Source of the DNA: Dromiciops gliroides
Lineage: Eukaryota > Chordata > Mammalia > Microbiotheria > Microbiotheriidae
DNA: 64,000 bases
Assembly: GCF_019393635.1 (NCBI RefSeq)
Contig: NC_057863.1
Location: forward strand, 622,723,791-622,787,790
Reading direction: 5' to 3'
Of this stretch, positions 1 through 9,440 are shown one piece after another. Under the pieces are notes generated by a model. The model worked only from the letters and a program-made list of their open reading frames with translations. It was not told the DNA's origin and did no database searches. The translations under genes and the position numbers were made by a program. The first letter of the stretch is position 1; the number at the start of each line of letters is the position of its first letter.

Positions 1-305
1 CCAGCTTGAAACCTTAGACTAGAATAGACGGTCAGAGTTAGGAGTGGGGGCCCAAGTGGCACATGGTCCTCTGGTGCCCTGATTGGGGGCAGAGGGCAGG
101 GATGGGGAGCACAGTGGGGTTATGGGATGGATCAGCCCTCTTCTCCAGCTCCCTCCTCGGAGGGGTGCCAGGGTGCCGCTTACAGGGACCCACTACAGGA
201 GAGGCCAAGGATAGAACACATCTCCCTTCTCTGGGAAGCACAGACCCCACCCCTCACTCCCCACCCCAGAGAACACCCCCTCCCTCGCCCTCGCCCCTGT
301 GGTGA

Positions 306-521
306 CTATGCCCCCCCCCCCCCCCACACACACACACAACAGGCAGGGCACTCTGCTCTTCTGCTGGCCAGAATGGACCCAGGTGCATTTACCGAACGGG
401 AGTGACTTAAGGGCTCTGTCTGCTGAGCACTGGGGTCTAAGGAGGTCCTGAGGTCCAGGCTGCTAAGGGCAGAACTGCTGGCTGCCGGCACAGGGATGTT
501 GTCCCAGCCCATCATGCAGTG
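306..521 (-). CDS. MIIP: MIIP last coding exon (residues 386-456)
   Basis: Starts HCMMGWDN after acceptor gtcccag (human HCLLGWD). Downstream, similarity to human fades. The final codons are read through a (CA)n and 15-base poly-C tract before a TAG at 308-306. The stop is therefore only as good as the homopolymer length. The 3' UTR continues past the left edge of the window. Confidence 0.85.
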   Translation of the reverse strand, partial: HCMMGWDNIPVPAASSSALSSLDLRTSLDPSAQQTEPLSHSRSVNAPGSILASRRAECPACCVCVWGGGGA

Positions 522-2649
522 CTGGGACGGGGAAGGGATACAGCAGAGAATGAAACAAGCTTCTCCAGGAAGCCCTATTCGGTCCCCACCAACTTGTACA
601 TCACAGGTGTGTCAGTCCTCGGTCCTCTCCCCCTTCCCCTCCTCCTCTCTAGACCCCGTGGTCCTAAAAGGACTGAGGCTTAGCTAAGTTCCATCCCCAC
701 CCCCCAAGCCCCAGCAGCCCCAGCACTGGGATGTGCCCAAAGGACACGCTGCATCTGGGGATGGAGGAACAAGGAGGGACGGGCAGCTGGTCACTCACCC
801 GGGGCAAGGCCATGGTGTCAGAGGCATCGAAGCTTTTTCGTCGATGAATGGGGTACTGGTGGGGTGGCAGGAAGGTTGAGAAGGGGACACTCACTCTGTG
901 GGAAGGGAGAGAGGGAAGGGCTCAGTCCGGTCCTTACCTGGAAGGTCAGCTGAGGTGAGAGAGCCTAGGAGGCCTCCCCAGGCTTCAGCTACGGCCCACC
1001 CCCCACTCTGAGAGCTCACACTTGGTGTGGGAAGGTCTCGGGCATCTCTTCCTAGGATGCTAGAAGACTAGGGACCTACTCTTGGGCTCCAGAGGTCCAG
1101 TCCAAGCCCCTCAGGGAGAGGCACAGCAGGTGGGCAGCAGACTTGGCCAAACTGCTTGGCCCAGGGGTACAAGCAGGAGCCACAGAGAAGCCCCCAGAAT
1201 CCTCCTCACCGTGAAAACTGGCCCAGTGTGGAATGAGCTGTTTATGCAATGGGGAACATGGGAAGCTCTCCAGTGGAATACTGAAGGGCCCTGCAGAGAG
1301 TCGGGGTGGGGGGTTGTTGTGCCTAACTCCAGTTAAACAAGAGGGCTCAAGGCCCCTTCCAGAGATTCTGGGTTTGGATACAGAGACATCTCTTCAGTCA
1401 CCTCTAATGGGGTGGGGGGAAGGAGGTAGAGGAGCCAGCCTGACAATCTCCAAGGTCTCTTCAGCTGGGGTACCCCTGAGCCTGGGCCTTGCCAAAAGCC
1501 TCCCCCCCACTTGACTAAAGGGCTCACACCGGGCGGCCCCTTCCCTGCAGACACCTGATCTGGGCGGGGCGATCCAGGGTCTCTGGCCCCTTCTGGCCGC
1601 GGGAGGTTTTACACACAGGGCAGGAGGCTCGTGGATGCAGGGGAACTGTGAACAGACGCTGGTTGACTCGGTAACAATGTAAACCTGAAAAGGACAGCCA
1701 CGATTGTCACAAGTGTCCCCCCGTCCTGGTGTGCTGCCAACTCTTCCCTCCTCCTGGGGCAGCTGCAGGGACAAGGGCCAGTCTCCCCTCCCTGCTCACC
1801 AGAGACCTTGGGTTCATGCCCACCCTCACTGTGAGCCCGCCCCCCCCCCCCCCCCCGGGTCCGGAGCAGAGTCCTCCTTCCCATCCCTCCCTCCTCCCTC
1901 GAATGATCCGATGCTGCCTCCTCCAAGTCGTTCCTCCCAGAGCCTGATCAATGTCTCCCAAGACACATCAGAGCCTGCCCTCAAGGGGCTTATGTCTGAC
2001 AGGTGCAGGACACACACGGTAAGAATGCTGGGCCCAGGGTGGGAGGACACAGGTTTGAATCCTGACAATGCCATGAACTTCCTGGGTGACCTGGGACCCG
2101 TCCCTGAACCTCTCTGGGCCTCAGTTTCGTCTGTAAAATGAGGCCGGACGCGAAGGCCTTTGGGGCTCCTTCCAGCTCTGACGCTCAAGGAGGCCACTCC
2201 CAAACCACTGCAATCCCTAAATCCGGGGCCGGGGTCTCCTCCAGCTCTGCGTCTGCTTCCTCTTGGGAGCCTAACTTTTCTGAGCCGGAGGGAAGGTCTC
2301 AGAGGTCCCCCCCACTCTAGGCCTGGGATTCTGTGGTCCTACGGGAATACCAAATACTCCACAGAAACGCACAGGAATCTTGGGGTAAGGACACTAACAG
2401 CCTGGGGAATCAGGAGAGCCTTCCTGTAGGAGGGGGCACCCGAGCTGAGTCCTGACGGGAGCACGGGGCACCCGGGCCAAGACGGCCAGCCCGTGCAGAC
2501 GCCTGGAGATGGGAAACAGCGAGGAGGGCAGTCTGGCTCCAAAGCAGAGTGAGATGGGGGATGCCTAGCAGGCCGCAGAGCGCTAGGCCCGGGGTACTCG
2601 GCAGGCAGCCTGGGAGGATGGGCCAGACAGAACGGAGATGGAATGCTGT

Positions 2650-2684
<35 letters not shown>

Positions 2685-5600
2685 TGCACGCACGCACGCG
2701 TGCGGGACGCGGCCTCTTTTGCCTCTGCTCTCTCCCAGCTCTCTTTTGTCCGTCACATCCTTCCTTGGTGTCAGGTCTGTTTATACACTAGACTCCATTA
2801 GACTGCAAACTTCCAGAGGGCAGGGGCCTTGAGTCCTTTTTTCTCATTGTATCCCCCCAGAAGGGACCAACAGCGGCTGAAGTGGCTCCTCTGACTCTGA
2901 ACCGCTTGCCCCAGATATCCCAGGGGCAGCCTTTCCAGAGCCTCCCCGATCCTCAGGCGACAGGAGGGCGAGAGAAGAGCAGCCCACGGCCAGAGACTCA
3001 GGCTTGGGGGTGAGGGGGTGACTTACACTGATGGGAATCCGGGGTCTGCTTGTTTCTAGTAGAAGAGGATAGGTCCAGAGGTTCCAGCCTGTGGGCAGGA
3101 GGTCAGAAAGACTAAGCGTCCCCCTCCTTGGGGCTCTCACGCCCACCCCAACCACAGCTCGTCCTCCCATCCTCCTCTGCTCACTCTGGGTATCTGGAAA
3201 TACATTCTTCCTTATTAGCCTTCCGAAAATCCTGAAGTTCAGAGAAGTAGTTTTCAGATTTATGGGTGACAGGAGAAGCCGTGTCCAGCAACCCTGGAGT
3301 GGGAGAGGAGACACAGGAACGGACAGTGAGGTTCCCGAGGAGGGGGAGGCTGAGGGCACGGTGCCCAGGGTGAGGGCTCCGAGCCTGGGAGTGAGAGGGA
3401 GTGGGCACAGGCCCGAAGGTTCAAAGTCTGGTTCCACAGTTTACTGCCAGGATAAGCCCAGACACCTTCCTTAGCATCTCTAGGCCTCAGATTTCTCACC
3501 ACTTAAAGAGAGAGCTCGGATGCCCACTGCCCATGCCCAGAGGAGCCTCTGTGTTCAAGCTCTGCAGCTGGAAGGTGGCTAGCATCTTCGGACCTTGAAG
3601 GCAGCTACTTTGAGGGAGATAGGCAGGTCCCTTCCACAGTGGCATTTGGTACAACAAGCACAGGCTTTGGAGCCAGAGGAGCTGAGTGCGAATCTTGCCT
3701 GTGATTCCTTAAGGAAGGCCTAGCGATGCCCAAGGAGTCCTTTCCAGATCTACAATCCATCATAGATGACTTTACCTTTTCTACTAACTTTAAACAAGTC
3801 ACTGTGTCTGTCATACACTGGTAAACAGAACTGAATGTTTGTTGAGTGAATGAAAATTCCATGTGGGGCAGGGACTGTTTCACCTTAGTGCTGTATCCTC
3901 GGGTTGGTGCCTGGGATGCAGCAGGTGCTTAATAAATGCTTGAATTGAAAAGGAAATGAGCGGCTTGGGGCAAAATATCAGAAGCATGGGGCTCTGTTAG
4001 GAACTTCCATTCAACAGATCCTCTGGAAAATCACAGCCATCTTAACCAGGAAGGGACTCCCTTTCCCACACTCTCCGTTCCAGTCAAACAGGCTGCCTCC
4101 CATTTCCCAACACGATATTCCATCTCCCATCTGGGTGCCCTGGCCCAGGCTGTCCCCCCACCTGCAATGCCTTCCCTCCTCTCTTCATCCCTGAAGACTC
4201 CCCAGCTCTCTGCAGGATGTGGCTCAGGGAGGTGCCCCCTTTTACATGAGACCTTTCCACCTCTTGGGTCCTTCCAACTCTAAATCTATGATCCTGTGAC
4301 GGCCATTCCACACCCTGCCCTTGGCCCGAACTCATTTAAGAACACTCTTGCCCTTAACACGACTGATTCCGGATGCACTTTTGTTTATATGTTGACTTTA
4401 TCTATGTTCACAGGCAGAACCTAAGCTTTTTGAGGGCAGGGACTGCTTTGTTTTTGTCTGTGGGTTCCCGGCCCTCAGCCAAGCACCGGGCACACACCAA
4501 GTGACTAACAAATGACCTGTGGATGGAGTCGATCAGGAAGTCCAGTCATGCCCCAGCCCCATTCTGCCCAAGGGGCCCAGCCCCTTCACTGGCCATAACA
4601 CTGGCCTTTCCCCTTGTGTGCCTGTGATGTGGCCTGGGCCTGTTTCCATGCCCAGTCTTGGGATCCAGCCCCCGGCCAAAGCCGCTCCATCAAGGCGCGC
4701 ACATGTGCGTGTAGGACGACTCACCTGCAATCACGTCATAGCCTAAGTAAGGCTTCATCCGCCAGCTCTCGTCAGGAACCCGAACATCCTTATGGTACGG
4801 CCAGTAGGGCAGCTGTCCGCTGGGCAGGGTGGCAGAGGTGGGGAGCCAGCGGAGCTTCGGGGTGATGGACTGAGAACCAAACCAGGGAGGCACCTGCGAG
4901 GCCTGAGAGGACAGGGCCACCTGTCACCTAGCGAATCTAGCTGAGGACATGCAAGGCCTGGCCTGGAGCAAGCGCTCACCCACGTTCATCACCTCAAGGA
5001 CGAGCAGGCGATGGGATCCTGCCTCTCCCAGGACAAAGGGCAGGCTGCGGAGGAGCCCAACGGCTCCGGAGGATGCCAATGGGGACATTCTAACCAAGAG
5101 GGCTTCATGACGGCCTCGCCACTTCCTTGGATCATCCAATGGCCAAGCAGCATGAGTGAGCTGAGGGCCCACTGCACTATGTGCTAGGAAGGCAGGGGAG
5201 ACCTGGGTCCTGCTAAGTGGGCGGGGATGGGAGACAGGAGGGAGGATGTTCTGGGACAGAGGAGGAGCCTGAGCAGGGCCCAGATCCGGCTGGTGGCTGC
5301 TGCCCTGAATCGGGCCCTGCTCCCGTTTCTCTTACCTTGAACTTCTGCCACTGCTGAGTGGTTAGGTTGGACCTCAGGCCTCCCAGGCCTTCTGTTTCAA
5401 GGGATGACCTCTGGACCCCGAACATTAGGGGATCGATCATGGGCCTCAAGCCCAAAGCCTCAGGGGAAGATGGCAAGCTTAGAGTGGGTCTGGAATTGGG
5501 CTTCCGGTAGTCCTTGGACTCCTGACCCTGGGGCTGGCTGGAAGAAGGGGACTTGGCGGGAGACACACTCTGCACAGTCTCAATGGCAGCCACGATACCC

Positions 5601-6061
5601 TCTGGGGCTGGCTCTTGGCTGCTCCCCTTTTGTTCTTGCTCTGAGACTTCATCCCCAGTGGTGGTGCCAGGGGCTGGGCCGGGGACTGACTGTCTGGGAG
5701 GTTCAGTTGGCACCGTGGTCTCTTTATCTTTGCTGCACCAGGCCTCGGGTGTGTGGAGGCTGCTCCCCTAGCAAAGATGAGAAGAGTCTCCAGGTCTGCC
5801 CCCCTACTTCTCTCTCTGACCCCCTTTCCCCCCCAAAAACCCAGCCTCCAAAGCTGGTAAGGAGCCTTCTTTCTAGGCTGGGCACTGGGACAACTGCGAG
5901 GAGTAAAGACCTACCTCCTCATTCCTGGGCTTTGGGAACTGCTGGGCTGCCCCCCTGGCCCAGGCCACAGACTTCCGGATCTCCTCCTGCCCCAGCCGCA
6001 GCTGCCGGAGGAGCTGGAGATTCATTTCCCGAAGCTGGGTCAAATCCTCAGACTCTGGCAT
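306..6061 (-). CDS. MIIP: MIIP, migration and invasion inhibitory protein (8 coding exons, 456 codons)
   Basis: Spliced gene read right to left. Coding exons are 6061-5915, 5767-5336, 4902-4725, 3293-3185, 3088-3027, 1684-1555, 895-799 and 521-306. All have GT-AG borders, phases close, and the total is 1371 nt. The human protein has 388 residues, so this one is longer, mainly in the low-complexity second exon. Conserved blocks match remembered human MIIP: the N-terminal leucine-rich helix ([16 protein letters not shown]), a [11 protein letters not shown] block, [16 protein letters not shown], a CYRVNQRLF block followed by a C-P-V-C knuckle, and [16 protein letters not shown]. In human, MIIP binds IGFBP2 and restrains migration and mitotic progression (family knowledge). 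There is no signal peptide or membrane segment. The start was chosen at the ATG whose downstream sequence aligns with the human N-terminus (M-x-E-x-E-x-L-x-Q-L). The C-terminus runs into a microsatellite, so its last ten or so residues are uncertain. Confidence 0.93.
310..341. repeat. poly-C / (CA)n microsatellite overlapping the MIIP stop region
   Basis: Fifteen C followed by about seven CA units. On the minus strand it encodes alternating Cys/Val and then Gly codons of the MIIP tail. Confidence 0.9.
799..895 (-). CDS. MIIP: MIIP coding exon 7 (residues 353-385)
   Basis: Acceptor ttcccacag, donor gtgagt. Encodes [16 protein letters not shown], the most strongly conserved stretch of the protein. 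Confidence 0.94.
1555..1684 (-). CDS. MIIP: MIIP coding exon 6 (residues 310-352), cysteine block
   Basis: Acceptor ccttttcag, donor gtgtct. Encodes [13 protein letters not shown] followed by C-P-V-C and RPAQIR, close to the human exon. The paired cysteines suggest a small metal-binding or structural knuckle; this is inference. Confidence 0.92.
1840..1856. repeat. poly-C tract (17) in a MIIP intron
   Basis: A C homopolymer in the intron between coding exons 5 and 6. Length is error-prone in sequencing. Confidence 0.85.
2020..2185 (+). repeat. MIR-like CORE-SINE fragment
   Basis: Shows the MIR order: a ggtttgaatcctgac box, a gtgacctgggac box, then cctcagtttcgtctgtaaaatgag. Diverged and old. 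It lies in the MIIP intron between coding exons 5 and 6. Confidence 0.7.
2651..2703. repeat. (CA)n then (GCAC)n microsatellite
   Basis: About 20 CA units followed by GCAC repeats: an alternating purine-pyrimidine tract in a MIIP intron. Confidence 0.9.
3027..3088 (-). CDS. MIIP: MIIP coding exon 5 (residues 289-309)
   Basis: A 62-nt exon between acceptor cccacag and donor gtaagt. Its phase is forced by the flanking exons (GA + G at the left junction, T + GT at the right). It encodes a short acidic, Ser-rich linker. Confidence 0.88.
3185..3293 (-). CDS. MIIP: MIIP coding exon 4 (residues 253-288)
   Basis: Acceptor actccag, donor gtgagc. Encodes the conserved [16 protein letters not shown] segment (human FSKLQEFRETNKEECI). 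Confidence 0.93.
4055..4525 (+). repeat. L2 LINE 3'-end fragment
   Basis: Carries the typical L2 tail, with a ctttttgagggcagggactg motif, then caagcaccgggcacacaccaag and an aacaaatg end. It is old, and sits in the MIIP intron between coding exons 3 and 4. Just left of it, 3895-3945 holds another L2/MIR-type tail (caggtgcttaataaatgctt). Confidence 0.7.
4725..4902 (-). CDS. MIIP: MIIP coding exon 3 (residues 194-252)
   Basis: Acceptor cctctcag, donor gtgagt after a single G of the next codon. It carries the conserved block [15 protein letters not shown] (human SWRLRPYLGYDWIAG). Confidence 0.93.
5336..5767 (-). CDS. MIIP: MIIP coding exon 2 (residues 50-193)
   Basis: Acceptor tttgctag, donor gtaaga, both ends in phase 0. 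The exon is rich in Ser, Pro and Gln and has low complexity. It is the least conserved part against human MIIP and accounts for most of the extra length. Confidence 0.88.
5915..6061 (-). CDS. MIIP: MIIP coding exon 1 (residues 1-49)
   Basis: Begins [20 protein letters not shown] and ends in GAG followed by the donor gtaggt. The exon itself starts at 6084 after the acceptor ccttgcag, leaving 23 nt of 5' UTR before the ATG. It encodes the amphipathic leucine-rich N-terminal helix. Confidence 0.92.
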
Positions 6062-6339
6062 CTCGAATGTGCTGTCCGGAGTTTCTGCAAGGGAAATGAG
6101 GGGGCTGGAGTATGGTCTATCCCAGGGAGGACGGGAGAAGAGCGAGTCGAAGGCTCTAGGCCCAACTTTACCACTAACCCAACAAATGACCCTGGTCGGT
6201 GCTCCAGGGTCTTTCCCTTCCACTCAGGTCACCTGCACACAATCGAGGCAGCAGAGAATGACTATGGTCCATAAGTGAGGAATTAAACCAGGCCCTTCCA
6301 TTATGCAAACTGCAGGTTTATTAGAATTAGTATGATTAT

Positions 6340-6535
6340 TTATTATGACAGAAGGCTGTGAGGGATGGATGGGAAATAACCAAATCCCTCATTATACAGA
6401 TAAGAAAACTGAGGTGCAGAGATGATGACTCATCCAAGGACACACAGATTGTAAGTGGAGGAGTCGGGATTTGAACCAGGGTCCTCTGACTCCAAATCCT
6501 GTTTTTTCCTCTTCACCACACTGTAAAAATTAGAG
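6340..6535 (-). repeat. MIR-like CORE-SINE fragment
   Basis: Reverse-complement MIR: acagataagaaaactgaggt, a degraded tcatccaaggacacacag box and ggatttgaaccagggtcctc. It lies in the 5' UTR intron of MIIP. Confidence 0.72.
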
Positions 6536-7418
6536 GCTAATAATAATTATGATTCTCACAACAATAACAAACTCCCCATGACCCACAGTATGATCTGGGG
6601 AAAGGGACATCCATTATTACTTCTCTATTTCCTATTTCACCTGTCCTCCTAGCTCTAGCACTCAGAGTGCCCAGCCCAGGATTCTTCTAACTAATCCTAT
6701 AGGACCAGAAGATTTAGAGCCCCTCACCCTGGAGGGACCCCCAGGACCCAAAACAAAACCCACCCTCGTAGGTTCTGCCAATTGTTCCCAGCGTAACCTT
6801 CTGGTCTATGGAACTACTTTAGTTCTCTGGGCCTCAGTTTCCCCATTTGCAAATGGGGGGGTAGAAGCTGGATAGTCTCCAGACTTGGGGTCCCCTGGCC
6901 CTTTAAGGGGTCTTCTCCCTCCCCCTGAATCCATCCCACATCACCCCCTCCCAGGTTTTGCGGGGGTGGGGGTGCGGTGCAGAAAACAGACCAAGGCCGT
7001 AGGGAAGTCGGCCCGGCTGCCCCTGGACCCTATGAGGCCTCGGTTACTAAGCTACCTCTGTCTCAGCCTCGTGGGTGGGAGGTTGGGGGACCCCTCTTTT
7101 CCCCCCTCTTTAGTGCAGTTCGGGCTGAGTGGGGGGAGGCCCGGTTTCAGGACCGGCCTCGGCAAGACCCTGGGTGGGTTTTGTGTTTTGTTTTATTTTT
7201 TAAGCAAGCCTCAGTTTCCCTGTCTGCAAAATGGGGACCCCCGCCAACCGCAGCGCTCAGAAGCGCAGGCCAGAGTCACATGGCAGCCATGGGGAGGAAC
7301 GGAGGGAGGGGGCAGCGGGGAGCCCCAAACCTTCCCCTTCCCCCCCACCCCCTCCTCCCCACCCCCTCCCCCTCCCGTGGCCAGGGCGCACGTGGGCGAA
7401 GGGGCGCGCGCCACTCAC

Positions 7419-7450
7419 CGACCCGCGAGGGAATGGTGCAGCCCCTGAGG
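7419..7450 (-). other. MIIP: probable non-coding first exon of MIIP (3' border only)
   Basis: A consensus minus-strand donor, gtgagt, at 7418-7413 follows a CpG-rich exon end. Splicing to the acceptor at 6086-6085 would give a normal 5' UTR. The transcription start is not defined. A TATA-like gtatataa sits on the minus strand at 7457-7450, rather close to the donor, so the start may lie elsewhere in the island. Confidence 0.45.
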
Positions 7451-8076
7451 TTATATACATACTGGCTTCCATCCCGACTGCCCTTCCCCCGCCCAGACAA
7501 GCCCATCCCCACGCCCCACCAACCGCCCGACCCCGACCTCTCTTCCTCGGGACAAAGGGGAGGAGCCCCAGCTCCTGGGTAAGCCGCCTCCGGGCGGGGC
7601 AGAGGGCGGGGCGTGGCGCACGGCCTCTGCGTCCCATTGGCTGGGCACGAGGACGGGAGGTAGGGGGCGGGGCTTCATGCACGGAGGGGGCGAGGAACAA
7701 CAAAACCACACCCGCGGAAACAGCCGGGACCGTTCGAAGGCGGAAGCAGGGAGGGTGGCCTCGTGCCCCACCCCTACCTCCCGGTGCCTGGGGGCGAAGG
7801 GGCGCACTGTCCGCCACCTGGAGAAACTGAGGCCCACGGCGGGAAGCACGTAACTCGCAACGAAGCCGGACCCGACCCCCCCCCCCGCACCCCCTCCCCT
7901 ACACATACCTGCCGCACCGCCCGCCTAGTCCAGAGCTCTTTCCACGCTGGGCAGCCCCCTACCAAGTCTATCGGGCTAGACTGGAGGCGCCCGGAGGGCA
8001 GGGACCACGTGCTCTATGCTGGCTGCGGGTGGCTCCTTCCGGCGCACAGGAGGCCTCAGCCAATCCCGGGGGGAGG

Positions 8077-8098
8077 GTGACATCACAGTCGATGTCAC
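8077..8098. promoter_or_regulatory. inverted CRE-like pair GTGACATC-N6-GATGTCAC
   Basis: Two perfect 8-bp inverted arms with a 6-bp spacer, each arm holding a TGACATC CRE/ATF-like half site, followed by an E-box-like CACATG. A CCAAT motif lies 12 bp to the left. Similar TGACATCA sequence occurs in MFN2 exon 1. Confidence 0.5.
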
Positions 8099-8198
8099 AT
8101 GACTTTGAAGCGGCTCCGGGGCTGCTAGTCCCTCCCCAATCTAGGGCTGGCCGGAAACCGCCGACCAGCCGGAGGCGGCTTTGGGCGCATCATCAAAA

Positions 8199-8292
8199 AG
8201 CCTTTATTTAGCGTGGCCCCCAAGCCGCCCCCACCCCCGGCACGCTACCTGTGGGCCGGGCGGCGTCAGACCGGTCTGAGCGCTAAATAAGG
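8199..8292. repeat. imperfect inverted repeat inside the CpG island
   Basis: The left arm cctttatttagcg and right arm cgctaaataagg are near-perfect reverse complements (one extra T), about 70 bp apart. A 12-bp palindrome, cagaccggtctg, lies just inside the right arm. Confidence 0.65.
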
Positions 8293-8315
8293 GGCAGCAG
8301 TGTGGGACGGTCACG

Positions 8316-8354
8316 GTCCCGGGTCAGCGTCCCGGGTCAGCGTCCCGGGTCACC
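8316..8354. repeat. 13-bp tandem repeat, three copies
   Basis: The unit tcccgggtcagcg is repeated three times; the last copy differs near its end (cacc). Confidence 0.85.
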
Positions 8355-8479
8355 GCAGGGGCAGCGTCGCCCGGGGCCTCAGCTGCCTTCCGCCCCCACT
8401 CTTCCCCATCCAACACTGGGCTTTCTCATCTCCCAACCGAAAGATTGTGCCTACATTCGTGCTGCCTCGTGGTGAGGTG

Positions 8480-8563
8480 CCCTTCCTCGTACATGCAAAT
8501 ACATGCATGCAAACACATGTGCATGCAAATACATGTAGGTGCGTGCGCATATATGCATGTGTA
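8480..8563. repeat. degenerate (ATGC/ACAT) simple repeat
   Basis: Repeated acatgcaaat and catgcatgc motifs, an alternating purine-pyrimidine tract at the edge of the CpG island. Confidence 0.75.
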
Positions 8564-8564
8564 T

Positions 8565-8793
8565 GGGCAGCTGGGTGGAGCATGAACTGAGCGCGGGGCC
8601 TGGAGTCAGGAAGCCTCATCTTCCTGAGTTCAAATTTGACCTCAGACACTTAACTGTGTGACCCTGGACAAGTCCCTTAACCCTGTGTGCCTCGGTTTCC
8701 CCATATATAAAATGAGCTGGGGAAGGAAATGGCAAACCATTTCAATATCTCTGCCAAGAAAACCCCAAATGGAGTCAGGATCAGGCACAACCA
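8565..8793 (+). repeat. MAR1-like CORE-SINE
   Basis: Has the tRNA-like head (gggcagctgggtgg), the gagttcaaatttgacctcag box, the MIR core and the marsupial-specific tail (gagctggggaaggaaatggc, then ctctgccaagaaaacccc). Near full length. Confidence 0.85.
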
Positions 8794-9052
8794 AAATGCA
8801 TGTGTGTGTCTGCGTGTCTATGTGTGTATATACACATACACATAGATAATATATGCGTATGTGTGTACACATATACACAATATATGTACACACGTAGACA
8901 TACGCATGTATGTGCAGCTGTCTTGTGTACACGCGTCATGTGTTTACATATACACGTGTGTGTATGTATATTGCATATATACCTGTGTTTATATGCACAT
9001 GTATATATGCATAGATAGATATAGATATAGATACGTATAATACACACGCACA
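8793..9052. repeat. complex alternating purine-pyrimidine microsatellite
   Basis: About 260 bp of TG/TA/CA steps (tgtgtgtatatacacatac and variants), interrupted by a short non-repetitive stretch. Probably grown from the 3' end of the preceding SINE. Both strands show spurious open frames. Confidence 0.85.
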
Positions 9053-9282
9053 TAGGCAGCTAAGTTCACAGTGGCTAGAGCACTAGCCCTTGAATCAGGA
9101 AGACCTGAGTTCAAATCCAACTTCAAACCCTTACTAGCTATGTGACCTTGGGCATGTCACTTAATCTCTGTCTCCATTTACTCATCGGGAAAAAGGGAAT
9201 CAATTTTTTTGTGGTGAAGATCAAATGAGATATTTGTAAAGTGTTCACCAACCCTAAAGTACTGATATTATTGGTTATTTAT
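9053..9282 (+). repeat. MIR/MAR1-type CORE-SINE, diverged
   Basis: Head aggcagctaagttcacagtgg, then gagttcaaatccaacttc, tgtgaccttgggcatgtcac, and a MIR-like 3' part with gatcaaatgagat and a tattattgg end. Confidence 0.78.
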
Positions 9283-9284
9283 AC

Positions 9285-9440
9285 TGTTCTCCTAGTTATC
9301 CTCTCTTAATCTTCATCAGTTCATACAAGTCTTCCCATATTTTTCTTAATTCCTTGTATCTCTCATTCCTTATGGCATACTAATCTTCGCAACCTACATA
9401 CATGAACCTTAATTTGCTTGCTCCCTGGTATCACTGGGTC
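9285..9440 (-). repeat. L1 LINE 3'-region fragment
   Basis: Matches the reverse complement of marsupial L1 non-coding 3' sequence, with catcagttcatacaagtctt and a cttatggcatactaat box. Old and truncated. Confidence 0.6.

Larger units (their letters stand above)
7240..8360. promoter_or_regulatory. CpG island and promoter region of MIIP
   Basis: About 1.1 kb of GC-rich, CpG-dense sequence directly upstream of MIIP, with GC boxes (ggggcgggg, 7595-7675), a CCAAT motif at 8061-8065 and CRE-like elements near 8080. It is far richer in CpG than the surrounding DNA. No plus-strand gene is recognisable to the right, so I assign it to MIIP alone. Confidence 0.75.

Noticed and set aside
6885-7906. Several 150-200 codon frames on both strands
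   Set aside because: CpG-island sequence has few stop codons. The translations are Pro/Arg/Gly-rich, overlap on both strands and show no domain.
8642-9053. Cys/Tyr/Val-rich frames on both strands
   Set aside because: Produced by the TG/TA/CA microsatellite and the adjacent SINE.
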